NCBI RefSeq assembly: GCF_947331445.1
Contig: NZ_CAMZOG010000038.1
Location: 1-41,681 of the forward strand
DNA from: Parendozoicomonas sp. Alg238-R29
Lineage (GTDB): Bacteria > Pseudomonadota > Gammaproteobacteria > Pseudomonadales > Endozoicomonadaceae
Direction of reading: 5' to 3'
DNA length: 41,681 nucleotides
Below are positions 17,956 to 26,742 of this stretch, one piece after another; the stretch's first letter is position 1; the number at the start of each line of letters is the position of its first letter. Position numbers and translations under genes: made by a program. Under the pieces are notes generated by a model. It was not told the DNA's origin. It did not search any database and worked only from the letters and a program-made list of their open reading frames with translations.

Positions 17956-18696
17956 TCAGGAATCGTCGTCCATAGGAATATCATAGAGTTTGAGTTGCTC
18001 TCTGAGATTCTCCCAGTGGCCTTCAGGAACTGTTTCCTGTTTAGGTATAATGGCGGGCAAATCAGGATTAAAGATAAATTCTTTTTTACTATTATCCTTT
18101 TTCTTCAGTTTGATACGAACACCCTGCTTTGCCGCAACGGTTATGGCTCTGGCAAAATACTCGCCCATTTCGTTATCCGGAAAAATTTCCTGGAAGCAGA
18201 AGTCTGTTTCCAGCTTCTCTATCTTTCTCGGAGTAACAATCGTATGTGTAAGGATTCGACGTCCAGCTGAGTTATCCTGAGGGAAGCGAATCCACGAAGT
18301 ACATTCGGTAGTGTTGACTGTAAATTCAGACAGCTTCCGCTTAGGAGAAGGGGCAGATGAACCTGAAGCCTGTGGCAGTTCCGGGGCTGGCCTTTGTCTG
18401 CGGTGAGCATCCATAGATTGTCTGATTAATTCCTGCATGGATAGCCCCAGCACTGTCTGGGCATCTTTTACCTGAACCGGTCTATCAACGACAGAGGACG
18501 TGGATGGAGTTTTTGCTGGAGCAGGCCTGGGTATCGAACGTTTAGCGGGAACCTTGCTGTGCGGGAGAGGCTTTTCTTTCCCCGTGCCGTTTGGTGCTGA
18601 TGATTTTTCAGTCTGCAAGGGCTCACAAGGTCGCTTGTCGGGTGAGGTAAAAGAAAATCCAATGCTTGGATTGAGAGGTCTGTGTTGAGCCGCCAT
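17956..18696 (-). CDS. Unrecognised protein with proline-rich linker
   Basis: No family is recognised. From ATG 18696 it has 246 residues: a low-complexity Pro/Ser/Lys-rich first 130 residues with many Arg and Lys, then a compact C-terminal domain of about 110 residues with alternating strands (RRILTHTIVTPRKIEKLETD) and an acidic tail. There is no signal peptide. The frame is open to 18849, but earlier Mets lie inside the ctpA 3' end and a strong hairpin, whereas ATG 18696 has GGGAAAGGG upstream. The composition suggests a lineage-restricted protein; an effector or nucleic-acid-binding role is only a guess. Confidence 0.6.
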   Translation of the reverse strand: MAAQHRPLNPSIGFSFTSPDKRPCEPLQTEKSSAPNGTGKEKPLPHSKVPAKRSIPRPAPAKTPSTSSVVDRPVQVKDAQTVLGLSMQELIRQSMDAHRRQRPAPELPQASGSSAPSPKRKLSEFTVNTTECTSWIRFPQDNSAGRRILTHTIVTPRKIEKLETDFCFQEIFPDNEMGEYFARAITVAAKQGVRIKLKKKDNSKKEFIFNPDLPAIIPKQETVPEGHWENLREQLKLYDIPMDDDS

Positions 18697-18763
18697 AACC
18701 CTTTCCCATAGTGATCTGCTCAGCTGGGTAGGGTAATGGGAGGTTTTGGAGGAAGGTATAACT

Positions 18764-18792
18764 CTGCGGACAGTCGTTCTGACTGTCCGCAG
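18764..18792. terminator. 12-bp perfect hairpin after ctpA
   Basis: CTGCGGACAGTC and GACTGTCCGCAG form a perfect 12-bp stem with a GTTCT loop, starting 8 nt after the ctpA stop (minus strand). No T-run follows, so it may need Rho or act as a 3' mRNA stabiliser. Its presence argues against translation starts of the next gene upstream of it. Confidence 0.6.
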
Positions 18793-18799
18793 GTTCATC

Positions 18800-20206
18800 T
18801 TAATGTTGGTGCTTGGCAGGCTCAGTTGCTGGAGCAGGTTCAGTAACACCAGCCTGACGGGACAGGTGCAGGCTTTTCAGAATATTCAAAGCCTGATTGA
18901 GCTGGTAATCACTGACATCCAGAGGTTGATCATCAGCTTTCTTGTCGCTCTTGTTAGCCTTGCTACTTTTGGCTTCAGTTGTGCTGTCCAAGTGGCCCCT
19001 GAGATCGGCTTCCCGGTAGCCGTTATTCTCTTTCACTCGGGTAACACTCGCGTTATCGACATTGATATCCGGCATAATGCCTTCTGCCTGAATAGAGCGA
19101 CCGTTTGGGGTGTAATACAGTGCCGTTGTCAGTTTCAGGCCTCGTTCGCTGTCGGAGGTAAGCGGCAGAACTGTTTGCACAGAGCCTTTGCCAAAGCTCT
19201 TGGTTCCCACAATAATGCCGCGACGGTGATCCTGCAGAGCACCGGCAACAATCTCGGAGGCGGACGCTGAGCCACCATTAATCAGTACAACCAGAGGAAT
19301 GTTGGTGGATGGATCTTTACCGTTGGCGCTGTAGCTCATATTTGAGTTAGGAATACGCCCCTTGGTATAAACGATCAGGCCATCTTTCAGGAACACGTCA
19401 GCAACATCTACAGCAGCCTGCAGCACGCCACCCGGGTTGTTGCGCAGATCAAGTACAAGCCCTTTCAGCTTGTTGTCTTTGTCTTCTGTGCGCAGTTTTT
19501 CCAGAGATTCATTCACTTCTTTGCCGGTATCTATCTGGAATTGGCTGATACGAACATAACCAAAGCCCGGCTCCACTATTCTCTGGCGAACGCTGTCGAC
19601 TTTGATAATGTCACGAACAATAGTGATTTCCAGAGGCTGGCTGGCACCTTCGCGGATAATGGTGAGTTTGATCGGTTCGCCGGTTTTACCGCGCATCATC
19701 TCAACAGATTTTTTCAGGCCCAGCCCACGAATAGGTGTGTCGTCAAGCTTGATGACCAAGTCTCCGGCTTGAACGCCAGCGCGTTTGGCTGGGGTGTCAT
19801 CAATTGGGGTGATAACCTTGATCAGGCCATCTTCACTGCCAACTTCGATGCCCAGGCCGCCGAACTCACCAGAGGTGCTTTCTTCGAGATTCTTGAAGTC
19901 GTCTGGCTGCAGGTAAGCGGAATGCGGGTCGAGATTATCGAGCATGCCTCGAATGGCATTTTCCAAAAGGGTTTTGTCATCAACAGGCTCCACATAGGAG
20001 TTCTTGATGCGCTGTACAACTTCGGTAAAAGCACGCAGCTCATCAAGAGGTAACCGACCTTTTTCCTGTTTGGTTGCAACCTTCTCAGGCTTAGCCGCTG
20101 GCTCGGCCTGAGCACTTTTTTCTTCGGCTGAAACCGGTGAAGCCAGTGGTGACAGTGCCAGAAAGGCTGTCAGGGACCAGGAAAAAATAGTGGTACGGGT
20201 GGGCAT
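18800..20206 (-). CDS. ctpA: Carboxy-terminal processing serine protease (S41, CtpA/Prc family)
   Basis: Periplasmic protease of 468 residues. A signal peptide ends near residue 27 (PVSAEEK). A PDZ domain spans about 115-195 (FGGLGIEV...RAGVQAGDLVIKLDD), followed by the S41 domain with the GGSASASEI motif (Ser315) and FGKGSVQ (Lys340) as the catalytic Ser/Lys dyad. The C-terminus is a low-complexity Lys/Pro/His tail. The start has AGGAG six bases upstream. It lies downstream of envC on the same strand, a gene order common in gammaproteobacteria, fitting a role in turnover of cell-wall hydrolase partners. Confidence 0.93.
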   Translation of the reverse strand: MPTRTTIFSWSLTAFLALSPLASPVSAEEKSAQAEPAAKPEKVATKQEKGRLPLDELRAFTEVVQRIKNSYVEPVDDKTLLENAIRGMLDNLDPHSAYLQPDDFKNLEESTSGEFGGLGIEVGSEDGLIKVITPIDDTPAKRAGVQAGDLVIKLDDTPIRGLGLKKSVEMMRGKTGEPIKLTIIREGASQPLEITIVRDIIKVDSVRQRIVEPGFGYVRISQFQIDTGKEVNESLEKLRTEDKDNKLKGLVLDLRNNPGGVLQAAVDVADVFLKDGLIVYTKGRIPNSNMSYSANGKDPSTNIPLVVLINGGSASASEIVAGALQDHRRGIIVGTKSFGKGSVQTVLPLTSDSERGLKLTTALYYTPNGRSIQAEGIMPDINVDNASVTRVKENNGYREADLRGHLDSTTEAKSSKANKSDKKADDQPLDVSDYQLNQALNILKSLHLSRQAGVTEPAPATEPAKHQH

Positions 20207-20267
20207 GCATTGCTCCTGCTGAGGCTGATCCCGGAAAATATTTATTAAATGAGTATATCCCGAGCTT

Positions 20268-21449
20268 CTAACGGGATGCTACCAGCCACGTCATTGGGTT
20301 GGATGGCTTGCCTTTATAGCGTACTTCAAAGTACAGGCCGGAATGTGGTTGTCCGCCACTGTTACCAACTCTGGCAATAGCTTCACCGGGTAAAACCCAG
20401 TCGCCCACGGTTTTCATCATATCCTGATTGTGAGCATAAAGAGTCATATAGCCATTACCGTGATCCAGAATCAGCAGCTGCCCAAAGCTTTTCATCCAGT
20501 CGGCAAATACCACGCGACCATGATGAGGTGCGTTTACAATCGCACCTTCACTGGCTTTAATGTATACGCCATTCCATGTGAGTTTTGTGTCTTGTCGGCG
20601 CTCTCCGAACTTGTAGAGAAGTTGGCCTTTTACCGGCCAAGGCATTTTCCCGCGGGACTTATTAAAGGGCCTGTCAACGGCAGTGACATCGGCCATAGAA
20701 ATAATGGAGGCCAGAAGCTCCTGAAGTATCTTCTGCTCTTTCCTCAGACGGCTGAGCCGGGAGTTGTTTTGTTTCTCGTTGGTTGAAAGTTTTGCAAGAG
20801 TCTGTTGACGGTTACTCTGATTCGCCTTCAGGTTTTGTGCCCGGCTGGCAAGTGTTTGTTGATGGCGGGAAATCGATTTATTGGCCTTGAGCAGGTTTGT
20901 TTCTGCATGGGCTAATTTGCGATCTGTTTCTTTCAGGGCAGTTAGAGAGTTTGACTGAGCCTGAGCAAAGTGATCGTAATACACCATCATACGATGGGCT
21001 TTGGCTGGATCTTCCTGGTTCAGCAGAAGTTTCATCTGGGGGTTTTTTCCTGCTACATACGCAGCTTTGAGAGCTTTGGAAACCTCCAGCTGTCTACTGC
21101 TTTGTTCTTTTTTCAGCGTTTGCCGCTGAGCTTTCTGCTTTTTTGCGGCATCTTTCGCCTCCCTTAAATCCCGTTCGGTGTTCTTTAGCTCTTTCTGAAC
21201 CCGGCTGATTTCCTGTTCGGTGTTTTCCAGACGGGACTCGATAGAGGAACGTTCTTTTTTGATCTTTTCCAGAAGAGTTCTAAGGGTTTTTATATCCTGG
21301 TTCACGGTCTCAAGGCGTGCAGAATTGCTGACCTTCTGATCATTGCCTTCTGCCGGAGTCGGCATAGAGAAAGGCATCAACATAATCAATGCAGTAATGG
21401 CAATCCGTGCCAGAGCTGCTCTTCTATGGGCGGTTGGAGTGATTTTCAT
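20268..21449 (-). CDS. envC: EnvC-type murein hydrolase activator
   Basis: Periplasmic activator of division amidases. From ATG 21449 it has 393 residues: an N-terminal hydrophobic signal (ARIAITALIMLMPFSMP), a long coiled coil (about 40-250) rich in Lys/Glu/Gln, and a C-terminal LytM/M23 domain. The metal ligands are degenerate: the usual HxxxD position reads VYIKASEG and the final HxH reads SGLYFEV. This is as in E. coli EnvC, so it should activate amidases rather than cut murein. The frame is open to 21608; the chosen start gives a normal signal peptide but its ribosome site is weak, so 21461 or 21479 remain possible. Confidence 0.88.
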   Translation of the reverse strand: MKITPTAHRRAALARIAITALIMLMPFSMPTPAEGNDQKVSNSARLETVNQDIKTLRTLLEKIKKERSSIESRLENTEQEISRVQKELKNTERDLREAKDAAKKQKAQRQTLKKEQSSRQLEVSKALKAAYVAGKNPQMKLLLNQEDPAKAHRMMVYYDHFAQAQSNSLTALKETDRKLAHAETNLLKANKSISRHQQTLASRAQNLKANQSNRQQTLAKLSTNEKQNNSRLSRLRKEQKILQELLASIISMADVTAVDRPFNKSRGKMPWPVKGQLLYKFGERRQDTKLTWNGVYIKASEGAIVNAPHHGRVVFADWMKSFGQLLILDHGNGYMTLYAHNQDMMKTVGDWVLPGEAIARVGNSGGQPHSGLYFEVRYKGKPSNPMTWLVASR

Positions 21450-21708
21450 TGAGTTCTGCATCACGTCATATGAATCCATTATGCCCAGAGTATTCCTATC
21501 CAGAAACCACGATCTGACAGAGAAGCGTGAAGCCCGTAACACATCTGGCTGCTCATACAGTTTTTCAGGGTGGTTAAAACAGTATGGACGGAATTGGAAT
21601 GTGTTCAATGCCTAAGACTTGGGAAGTGACTATACGACGAAAGTTGTTTTTAGGGGAGAGCCAGCCGGGTGCAGGGAGCACCGGCTGGCAAGAGCAGACG
21701 CTATTTAG

Positions 21709-23244
21709 TTACTTGACCAAATTGTTTCCGGTCATTTCTTCTGGTTGAGGAAGATCCATCAGTTTCAGAAGCGTTGGCGCAATATCAGACAGAACACCTT
21801 TCTTAAGGCTAATCTGCTGTGGGCCGGCATAAATCAGGGGAACATGCTCACAGGTATGAGCAGTGTGTGGTTGACCAGTAGTGTGATCCATCATCTGCTC
21901 GGCATTACCATGGTCGGCAGTGATCAGACATTGGCCACCTTGCTTTGCCAGGGCGTCGACAATACGGCCTACGCAGGTGTCTACACATTCGGCAGCTTCA
22001 ACCGCAGCATCAAATACACCGGTGTGACCAACCATGTCGCCGTTGGCATAGTTGCAGATCACCAGATCGTATTCACCGCTTTCAATGGCGTTAACAAGTT
22101 TGTCGGTCACTTCTGGTGCGCTCATTTCTGGTTGCAAATCATAAGTCGCAACCTTTGGGGAGCTCACCAGAATTCGGGTTTCTCCTGCCCAGGGCTCTTC
22201 CCGGCCACCGCTGAAGAAGAATGTTACGTGGGCATACTTCTCGGTTTCCGCAATTCGGAGCTGGGTTTTGCCCTGTTGCTCCATATATTCACCAAGAGTG
22301 TTGGTGAGCGTGGCTGGTGGGAAGGCGCAGGGCGCAGGAATGCTGTCGGCATAACGAGTCAGCATCACAAAGCCTGCCAGGTTTGGCCGCTGTTTGCGGA
22401 TGAAACCGTTGAAGTCATCATCTGCAAACACTCTGGACAGCTGACGGGCACGGTCGGCACGGAAGTTCATAAAAATCACCGCGTCGCCATCATTCATGAT
22501 TGCAGGTTTCGCACCAGCAGGAACGATGGTGGTAGCTTTTACAAACTCATCGTTTTCGTCACGCTCGTAGGCCGCCTGCAAACCAGCAACAGCGGTTTCT
22601 GCGGTGAATTCAGACTTCCCTGCGGTCATCAGGTTCCAGGCTTCCTCTACACGCTCCCAGCGCTGGTCACGATCCATGGCGTAATAACGGCCAATCAAGC
22701 TGGCAACACGGCCAATCCCCAATTTGATTAGCAGAGCATCAGTTTGTTCCAGAGAATCTTGAGCACTGCGAGGAGGTGTGTCGCGACCATCCAGGAATGC
22801 GTGAACATAAACTTCCTTGGCACCGCGGGCTGCTGCCATTTCTACCATTGCATGAATATGTTTTTCATGGGAGTGAACACCACCGGGAGACATCAATCCC
22901 ATCAGGTGTACGGCTTTGCCTTTGGAAATGGCAGCATCAACAGCTTTTACCAGCTCCGGGTTTGTTTGGAAGTCGCCATCTTTAATGGCTTTGCTGATGC
23001 GGGTGAGATCTTGATAAACAATGCGGCCGGCACCAAGGTTCATATGACCGACTTCACTGTTGCCCATCTGGCCATCCGGTAGGCCAACATCACTGCCGGA
23101 GCCGGAAATCAGAGTGTGGGGGTTGTTTGCCCAGAGTCCGTCCATGACTGGTGTTTTGGCCGCCAGAATAGCGTTGGCATCGGATTCTTCCCGGTAGCCC
23201 CAGCCATCGAGAATTAACAGGGCGGTCGTAGTGCGCGTAGTCAT
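21709..23244 (-). CDS. gpmI: 2,3-bisphosphoglycerate-independent phosphoglycerate mutase
   Basis: Glycolytic and gluconeogenic enzyme interconverting 3- and 2-phosphoglycerate, Mn-dependent, cytosolic. At 511 residues it is full length. Metal ligand Asp13 lies in LILDGWG, the phosphoserine nucleophile Ser63 in [11 protein letters not shown], and later ligands are visible in [13 protein letters not shown] and [11 protein letters not shown]. It is followed on the same strand by envC and ctpA, the order seen in many gammaproteobacteria. The start is preceded by CCGGAACAG. Confidence 0.97.
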   Translation of the reverse strand: MTTRTTTALLILDGWGYREESDANAILAAKTPVMDGLWANNPHTLISGSGSDVGLPDGQMGNSEVGHMNLGAGRIVYQDLTRISKAIKDGDFQTNPELVKAVDAAISKGKAVHLMGLMSPGGVHSHEKHIHAMVEMAAARGAKEVYVHAFLDGRDTPPRSAQDSLEQTDALLIKLGIGRVASLIGRYYAMDRDQRWERVEEAWNLMTAGKSEFTAETAVAGLQAAYERDENDEFVKATTIVPAGAKPAIMNDGDAVIFMNFRADRARQLSRVFADDDFNGFIRKQRPNLAGFVMLTRYADSIPAPCAFPPATLTNTLGEYMEQQGKTQLRIAETEKYAHVTFFFSGGREEPWAGETRILVSSPKVATYDLQPEMSAPEVTDKLVNAIESGEYDLVICNYANGDMVGHTGVFDAAVEAAECVDTCVGRIVDALAKQGGQCLITADHGNAEQMMDHTTGQPHTAHTCEHVPLIYAGPQQISLKKGVLSDIAPTLLKLMDLPQPEEMTGNNLVK

Positions 23245-23501
23245 ACTGTTCCGGATATCGTGTCGGGGATAATGGTGGGCAATTTTAGCGACTTGCTGTA
23301 AGTAACTCCATGATAAAGGGAAATACCACAGAGAAGCGGGCCTCTACAGGAGTTTGGAAACTCATAAAAACAGTATGTTTTCAGCCTGTAGTCTGTGCCA
23401 GCTCAACAGAGCACAGAGTATTCTCTGGTGTATGGTGAAATTGTCTTATCAGTCTGTATACTTGCCGACTTATTGTAATTTTTGGTTGCCTGATTTTCCC
23501 A

Positions 23502-23918
23502 ATGGAACAATTCATAGAATTTGTAATCAATCACCCGGCTCTAACTGGCGCCTTTGCCGTTATTCTGGGGCTGCTGATATTCACTGAGCTGCGCAAAGGT
23601 GGCCAGAGCATCACTACCCAGGTACTGACCAAGATGGTTAACCAGGATAATGCCGTTGTGGTTGATATCCGGGACAAGAAAGAATTTGCCCGTGGCGCAA
23701 TCACCGATTCCATCAATATCCCCCATGCCAGCATCAAAAATCGTGTTGAAGAACTGGAGAAGTACAAAACTGTTCCGGTTGTTCTGGTGGATGCCATGGG
23801 TCAGCACAGTGGTATGGCAGGAAAGCAGCTGAAAGAAGCCGGTTTCGAAAACGTTGTTCGCCTGAGTGGCGGCATCGGTTCCTGGCAGGGTGACAATCTG
23901 CCTCTGGTAAAGAGCTAA
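23502..23918 (+). CDS. yibN: Membrane-anchored rhodanese-like protein (YibN type)
   Basis: Protein of 138 residues: one N-terminal transmembrane helix (about 13-30, ALTGAFAVILGLLIFTEL), then a rhodanese domain (about 45-135) with VVVDIRDKKEFARGAI and the closing GGIGSWQGDNLPLV. The active-site loop reads VLVDAMGQHSG, so the catalytic Cys is absent, as I recall for E. coli YibN. A sulfurtransferase role is therefore unlikely. It is followed by grxC after 21 nt and then secB, a conserved group connected with thiol chemistry and export. The gap to divergent gpmI carries a -10-like TATACT at 23457. Confidence 0.87.
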   Translation: MEQFIEFVINHPALTGAFAVILGLLIFTELRKGGQSITTQVLTKMVNQDNAVVVDIRDKKEFARGAITDSINIPHASIKNRVEELEKYKTVPVVLVDAMGQHSGMAGKQLKEAGFENVVRLSGGIGSWQGDNLPLVKS

Positions 23919-23939
23919 ATAAAACGGAATAACCAAATA

Positions 23940-24200
23940 ATGCAGGAAGTCGTTGTTTACAGCTCATCGTGGTGCCCCTTCTGCCAGCGTGCTCTTGCTC
24001 TACTGGCTAAAAAGAGCGCTCCCGTTGAAGTGATTTCAGTGGATGGAAAGCCCGATGTTCGTCAGTTAATGGCGGAAAAAGCCGGGAAAACCTCTGTTCC
24101 ACAAATCTGGATCGGCGACACCCATGTGGGTGGATGCGATGACCTTTACGCCCTGGAAGCCCGGGGTGAACTGGATCAGTTGCTCGCAGGTCAATCCTGA
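23940..24200 (+). CDS. grxC: Glutaredoxin 3
   Basis: Dithiol glutaredoxin of 86 residues that reduces disulfides and glutathione-mixed disulfides in the cytosol. The active site is CPFC within YSSSWCPFCQRALALL, followed by the TSVPQIWIGD cis-Pro loop and HVGGCDDLYALE glutathione-binding segment. Full length. It sits between the rhodanese-like gene and secB, the standard arrangement. Confidence 0.95.
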   Translation: MQEVVVYSSSWCPFCQRALALLAKKSAPVEVISVDGKPDVRQLMAEKAGKTSVPQIWIGDTHVGGCDDLYALEARGELDQLLAGQS

Positions 24201-24226
24201 GTCCAAGAACAGTCTCGCACTGATAA

Positions 24227-24416
24227 GCAGTCTTGAACTCTATAAATAATCTTGAACTTTATAAGCAGTCTTGAACTTTATAAGCAGTCTTGAACTTTAT
24301 AAGCAGTCTTGAACTTTATAAGCAGTCTTGAACTTTATAAGCAGTCTTGAACTTTATAAGCAGTCTTGAACTTTATAAGCAGTCTTGAACTTTATAAGCA
24401 GTCTTGAACTTTATAA
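24227..24416. repeat. Ten 19-bp tandem repeats in front of secB
   Basis: The unit is GCAGTCTTGAACTTTATAA, repeated with a strict 19-bp period. Units 3-10 are identical; units 1 and 2 carry changes, and a further degenerate copy lies at 24209-24226. The array ends 6 nt before the AAAGGA ribosome site of secB. Each unit contains TTGAAC and TATAA-like motifs resembling promoter elements, but the spacing between them is about 20 nt rather than 17. Identity of the inner units suggests recent slippage expansion. Confidence 0.97.
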
Positions 24417-24432
24417 ATAGCGAAAGGAAAAC

Positions 24433-24900
24433 ATGATGTCTGAAGCTCAGTCCAACCAGGAACAGCCACAATTTGCTCTGCAGCGTATCTACGTTAAAGA
24501 TATCTCTTTCGAATCCCCCAAGGCTCCAGCAATCTTCAAAGGACAGTGGCAGCCAGAAGTTAAGCTGGATCTGAATACTTCCAACACCAAGCTGGAAGAA
24601 GAAGGCATGTTTGAAGTGGTTTTGTCTCTGACTGCCACTGTTATGCACGGCGAAGAGACTGCTTTTGTTGCTGAAGTTCATCAGGGCGGCATCTTCCTGG
24701 CCAAGAACCTGCCAGAAGGTGACCTGCACCGCACACTGGGCGCATTCTGCCCTAACCTGCTGTTTCCTTATGCTCGCGAAGCTATCGACAGCCTGGTTAC
24801 CCGTGGCAGCTTCCCTGCACTGATGCTGGCTCCGGTTAACTTTGACGCCCTGTACGCTCAGGCGCTGCAGCAGGCTCAGGCTGAACAGACCAAGCAGTAA
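24433..24900 (+). CDS. secB: Protein-export chaperone SecB
   Basis: Cytosolic tetrameric chaperone that keeps preproteins unfolded and delivers them to SecA. At 155 residues it matches the family length. It has the typical [20 protein letters not shown]-terminal segment, a central VVLSLTAT strand, and [19 protein letters not shown] at the end. Two adjacent ATGs (24433 and 24436) both fit AAAGGA; either could start. The gene is relevant to the exported fimbrial and secretion proteins nearby. Expression may be affected by the 19-bp repeat array just upstream. Confidence 0.97.
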   Translation: MMSEAQSNQEQPQFALQRIYVKDISFESPKAPAIFKGQWQPEVKLDLNTSNTKLEEEGMFEVVLSLTATVMHGEETAFVAEVHQGGIFLAKNLPEGDLHRTLGAFCPNLLFPYAREAIDSLVTRGSFPALMLAPVNFDALYAQALQQAQAEQTKQ

Positions 24901-24930
24901 TACTTCTGTAGTCTCTCAGTTCGATTTGAA

Positions 24931-24954
24931 AAAACCGCCTTCTGGCGGTTTTTT
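24931..24954 (+). terminator. Rho-independent terminator of secB
   Basis: AAAACCGCC and GGCGGTTTT with a TTCT loop, ending in a run of six T, lie about 30 nt after the secB stop. It is a textbook intrinsic terminator that also separates secB from the fimbrial island. Confidence 0.95.
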
Positions 24955-25161
24955 CGTTTTCGCCTACCCTGACAGGCCGGTCAGGAATGGTGACCTCTGG
25001 TTGGGAACCTGATAGCCCTAATTCCATCCAATACACGTAATTCCACATTCCGTTACTTGTACCGGGTCACGTAAGTGATTGTAAAACAAAGAAATGACAG
25101 GGAGCGTGGTGAGTGGCTGACGTTGAAGTCAGTTGAATTTGGATGCTTGGGAGCTGAGATA

Positions 25162-25764
25162 ATGCAAGCCAGAGTTTATTTAAACCGTTCAATTCGTTGG
25201 CTGGGTGTATGCCTGGTATCAGCTCTTTTTACTGTGACCTCTCTTGTTTTGGCTGATCCGGTCGCCAAAAAAACCTTTGTTTTTGCCCAGGGTGACGGCA
25301 AGTCTGATGTGACTGAGGATGTTGATGTTTCCATAAAATTCGACAAGTTAATTGCCGTTAAAGATATTCAGGGTAAAGAGCTTGTTTTAAGTGGCGATAA
25401 GGTTGACGGCATCATGACCGATTCGAAAACTTACTGTGTTGGTAAGAACTATAATGGCAATGTCCGCCTGAAAATTACCGGCGATGATCACGAGCATAAA
25501 GAGTTCCAGCTGGTACATCAGACTGATCGGCAAAGCAAGATACCGCTGACTGTGAAAGTAATAGATGAAAAGAAGCAGAGTGGTACTCCGATGGTATTTA
25601 AACACGGAGATGAAAAAGATATCACTGCGCTGGTTCCTGACGACAACAAGAAAACCTGTGATGAAACGACTACAACCCTTATTGTTGAGGCCGATTCTGC
25701 AAAAATTGCGAAAAAGAGTGGTACGTATAAAACAAAGCTACATCTGAGATTTGTTGCGCTCTAA
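25162..25764 (+). CDS. Secreted single-domain fimbrial subunit, system 1 (putative pilin)
   Basis: Protein of 200 residues from ATG 25162. A signal peptide (hydrophobic WLGVCLVSALFTVTSLVLA, cleavage before DPVAKK) precedes one Ig-like domain with two cysteines (YCVGKNYNG and KKTCDETTTT) and a closing strand SGTYKTKLHLRF. The layout parallels the pilin at 31240: KD near the N-terminus, first Cys, (E/A)FxL, IPxxVxxxD, second Cys, GTYK. The frame opens at 25075, but the ATG at 25162 gives the signal peptide and has GGGAG upstream. It is first in the cluster before a two-domain subunit and usher 1, hence the likely structural subunit of system 1. Confidence 0.65.
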   Translation: MQARVYLNRSIRWLGVCLVSALFTVTSLVLADPVAKKTFVFAQGDGKSDVTEDVDVSIKFDKLIAVKDIQGKELVLSGDKVDGIMTDSKTYCVGKNYNGNVRLKITGDDHEHKEFQLVHQTDRQSKIPLTVKVIDEKKQSGTPMVFKHGDEKDITALVPDDNKKTCDETTTTLIVEADSAKIAKKSGTYKTKLHLRFVAL

Positions 25765-25819
25765 TACTGCAGGATCACATCTACACTTTTTGTAAGAGTG
25801 TTTAATTCAAAGCAATGGA

Positions 25820-26707
25820 ATGCTTAATTCTCTGTTACCTTTTCTGGGGTTCATCGTTCTTTTCTCTGGCAAGGCCTTGGCTAGCGGCCTGGTTTTCAGT
25901 GGTGATCGCTCGGTAGAGCTGATTTCTATCGAAGAGGGCGGTGGCGGTCAGTATTGCATTTGGCAGGAAAGTGCCGGAAGTCGAGCTGTTGACTGGCATT
26001 TAAAGCTACTTGTTCCCCCTGGAGGAATGCAGCTCGGCAGTTCTAACCATCCTTCTATTTCTATTCCTTTTGACGTGCGTGTTCAATCAGCACCCGGTTC
26101 ACCCTTTCGAAGGATACGCAGCAATGAGACTCTGATTCAGGGGAGCAGGCTTTCAAGCTATTGCGAACCGGGTTCCTCTTCCTTTCAGTTGCATATTCAA
26201 CCTTTGGGAGAGCCAAACCTTATTCCCGGCGGAAATTACCATCAGCGCCTGCCGGTAAGACTTATTGCTTCCGGTGGTGTCATTCAGGATTTGGAGCTCG
26301 ATCTTCGCCTGACTGTGCCTGAGCGGGTTGGGGCAAGGGTTCTGGATTCTATTCAGTTGCCCAGGTTTGATGGGACATCAGCATCATCCGGTGAGGCTCG
26401 TGTCTGTCTATTCCGTAATGGTGGCGGTAATTATTCTGTGCGTCTGCGGGGAGATGGAGCTAATGGTGAATTTGTACTTCAGGGCAGAAAAGAGCTGAAC
26501 TTTGCTGCTAACTGGCGGGGAGCGGGCATGCCTGCCGAGATTATGGAGCCTGGAAAAATCAGCCGTATTTATCCAGGGTCTTCTCATCCCGATTGTTTGG
26601 GAGGGTTTAATGGCCAGGTGGAAGTGAGTTTGCCAGCTCATGAGGCGCAAAGGGCTACCAGTGGCCGTTATCAGGGGCGCTTGAGAATCATTATTCAAGC
26701 CCGATAA
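25820..26707 (+). CDS. Two-domain fimbrial subunit, system 1 (putative tip/minor subunit)
   Basis: Protein of 295 residues with a signal peptide ending near residue 22 (GKALASG). Two successive Ig-like domains follow, each starting with a Cys strand (QYCIWQESAG and ARVCLFRNGGGNYSV), containing a second Cys, and ending with a SGxYxGxL strand (GRYQGRLRIII). Two-domain subunits of this sort in CS1/CFA systems are tip adhesins such as CfaE/CooD, but no direct similarity is claimed. It precedes usher 1 by 35 nt on the same strand. Confidence 0.6.
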   Translation: MLNSLLPFLGFIVLFSGKALASGLVFSGDRSVELISIEEGGGGQYCIWQESAGSRAVDWHLKLLVPPGGMQLGSSNHPSISIPFDVRVQSAPGSPFRRIRSNETLIQGSRLSSYCEPGSSSFQLHIQPLGEPNLIPGGNYHQRLPVRLIASGGVIQDLELDLRLTVPERVGARVLDSIQLPRFDGTSASSGEARVCLFRNGGGNYSVRLRGDGANGEFVLQGRKELNFAANWRGAGMPAEIMEPGKISRIYPGSSHPDCLGGFNGQVEVSLPAHEAQRATSGRYQGRLRIIIQAR

Positions 26708-26742
26708 ACCTTAGATACCTTTCTAATATCCGGTTAGATGCC

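Noticed and set aside
20268-21449. Active M23 endopeptidase
   Set aside because: The zinc-ligand motifs are degenerate in the same way as in EnvC, so activator function is more likely.
21745-22731. Open frame of 328 codons on the plus strand
   Set aside because: Fully antisense to gpmI, whose motifs are intact; the translation looks random.
24227-24416. CRISPR array
   Set aside because: The repeats are contiguous with no spacers and no cas genes are near; it is a simple tandem array.
24227-24416. Array of functional sigma-70 promoters, one per repeat
   Set aside because: TTGAAC to the next TATAA-like hexamer is about 20 nt apart, longer than the usual 16-18; left as an open question rather than annotated.
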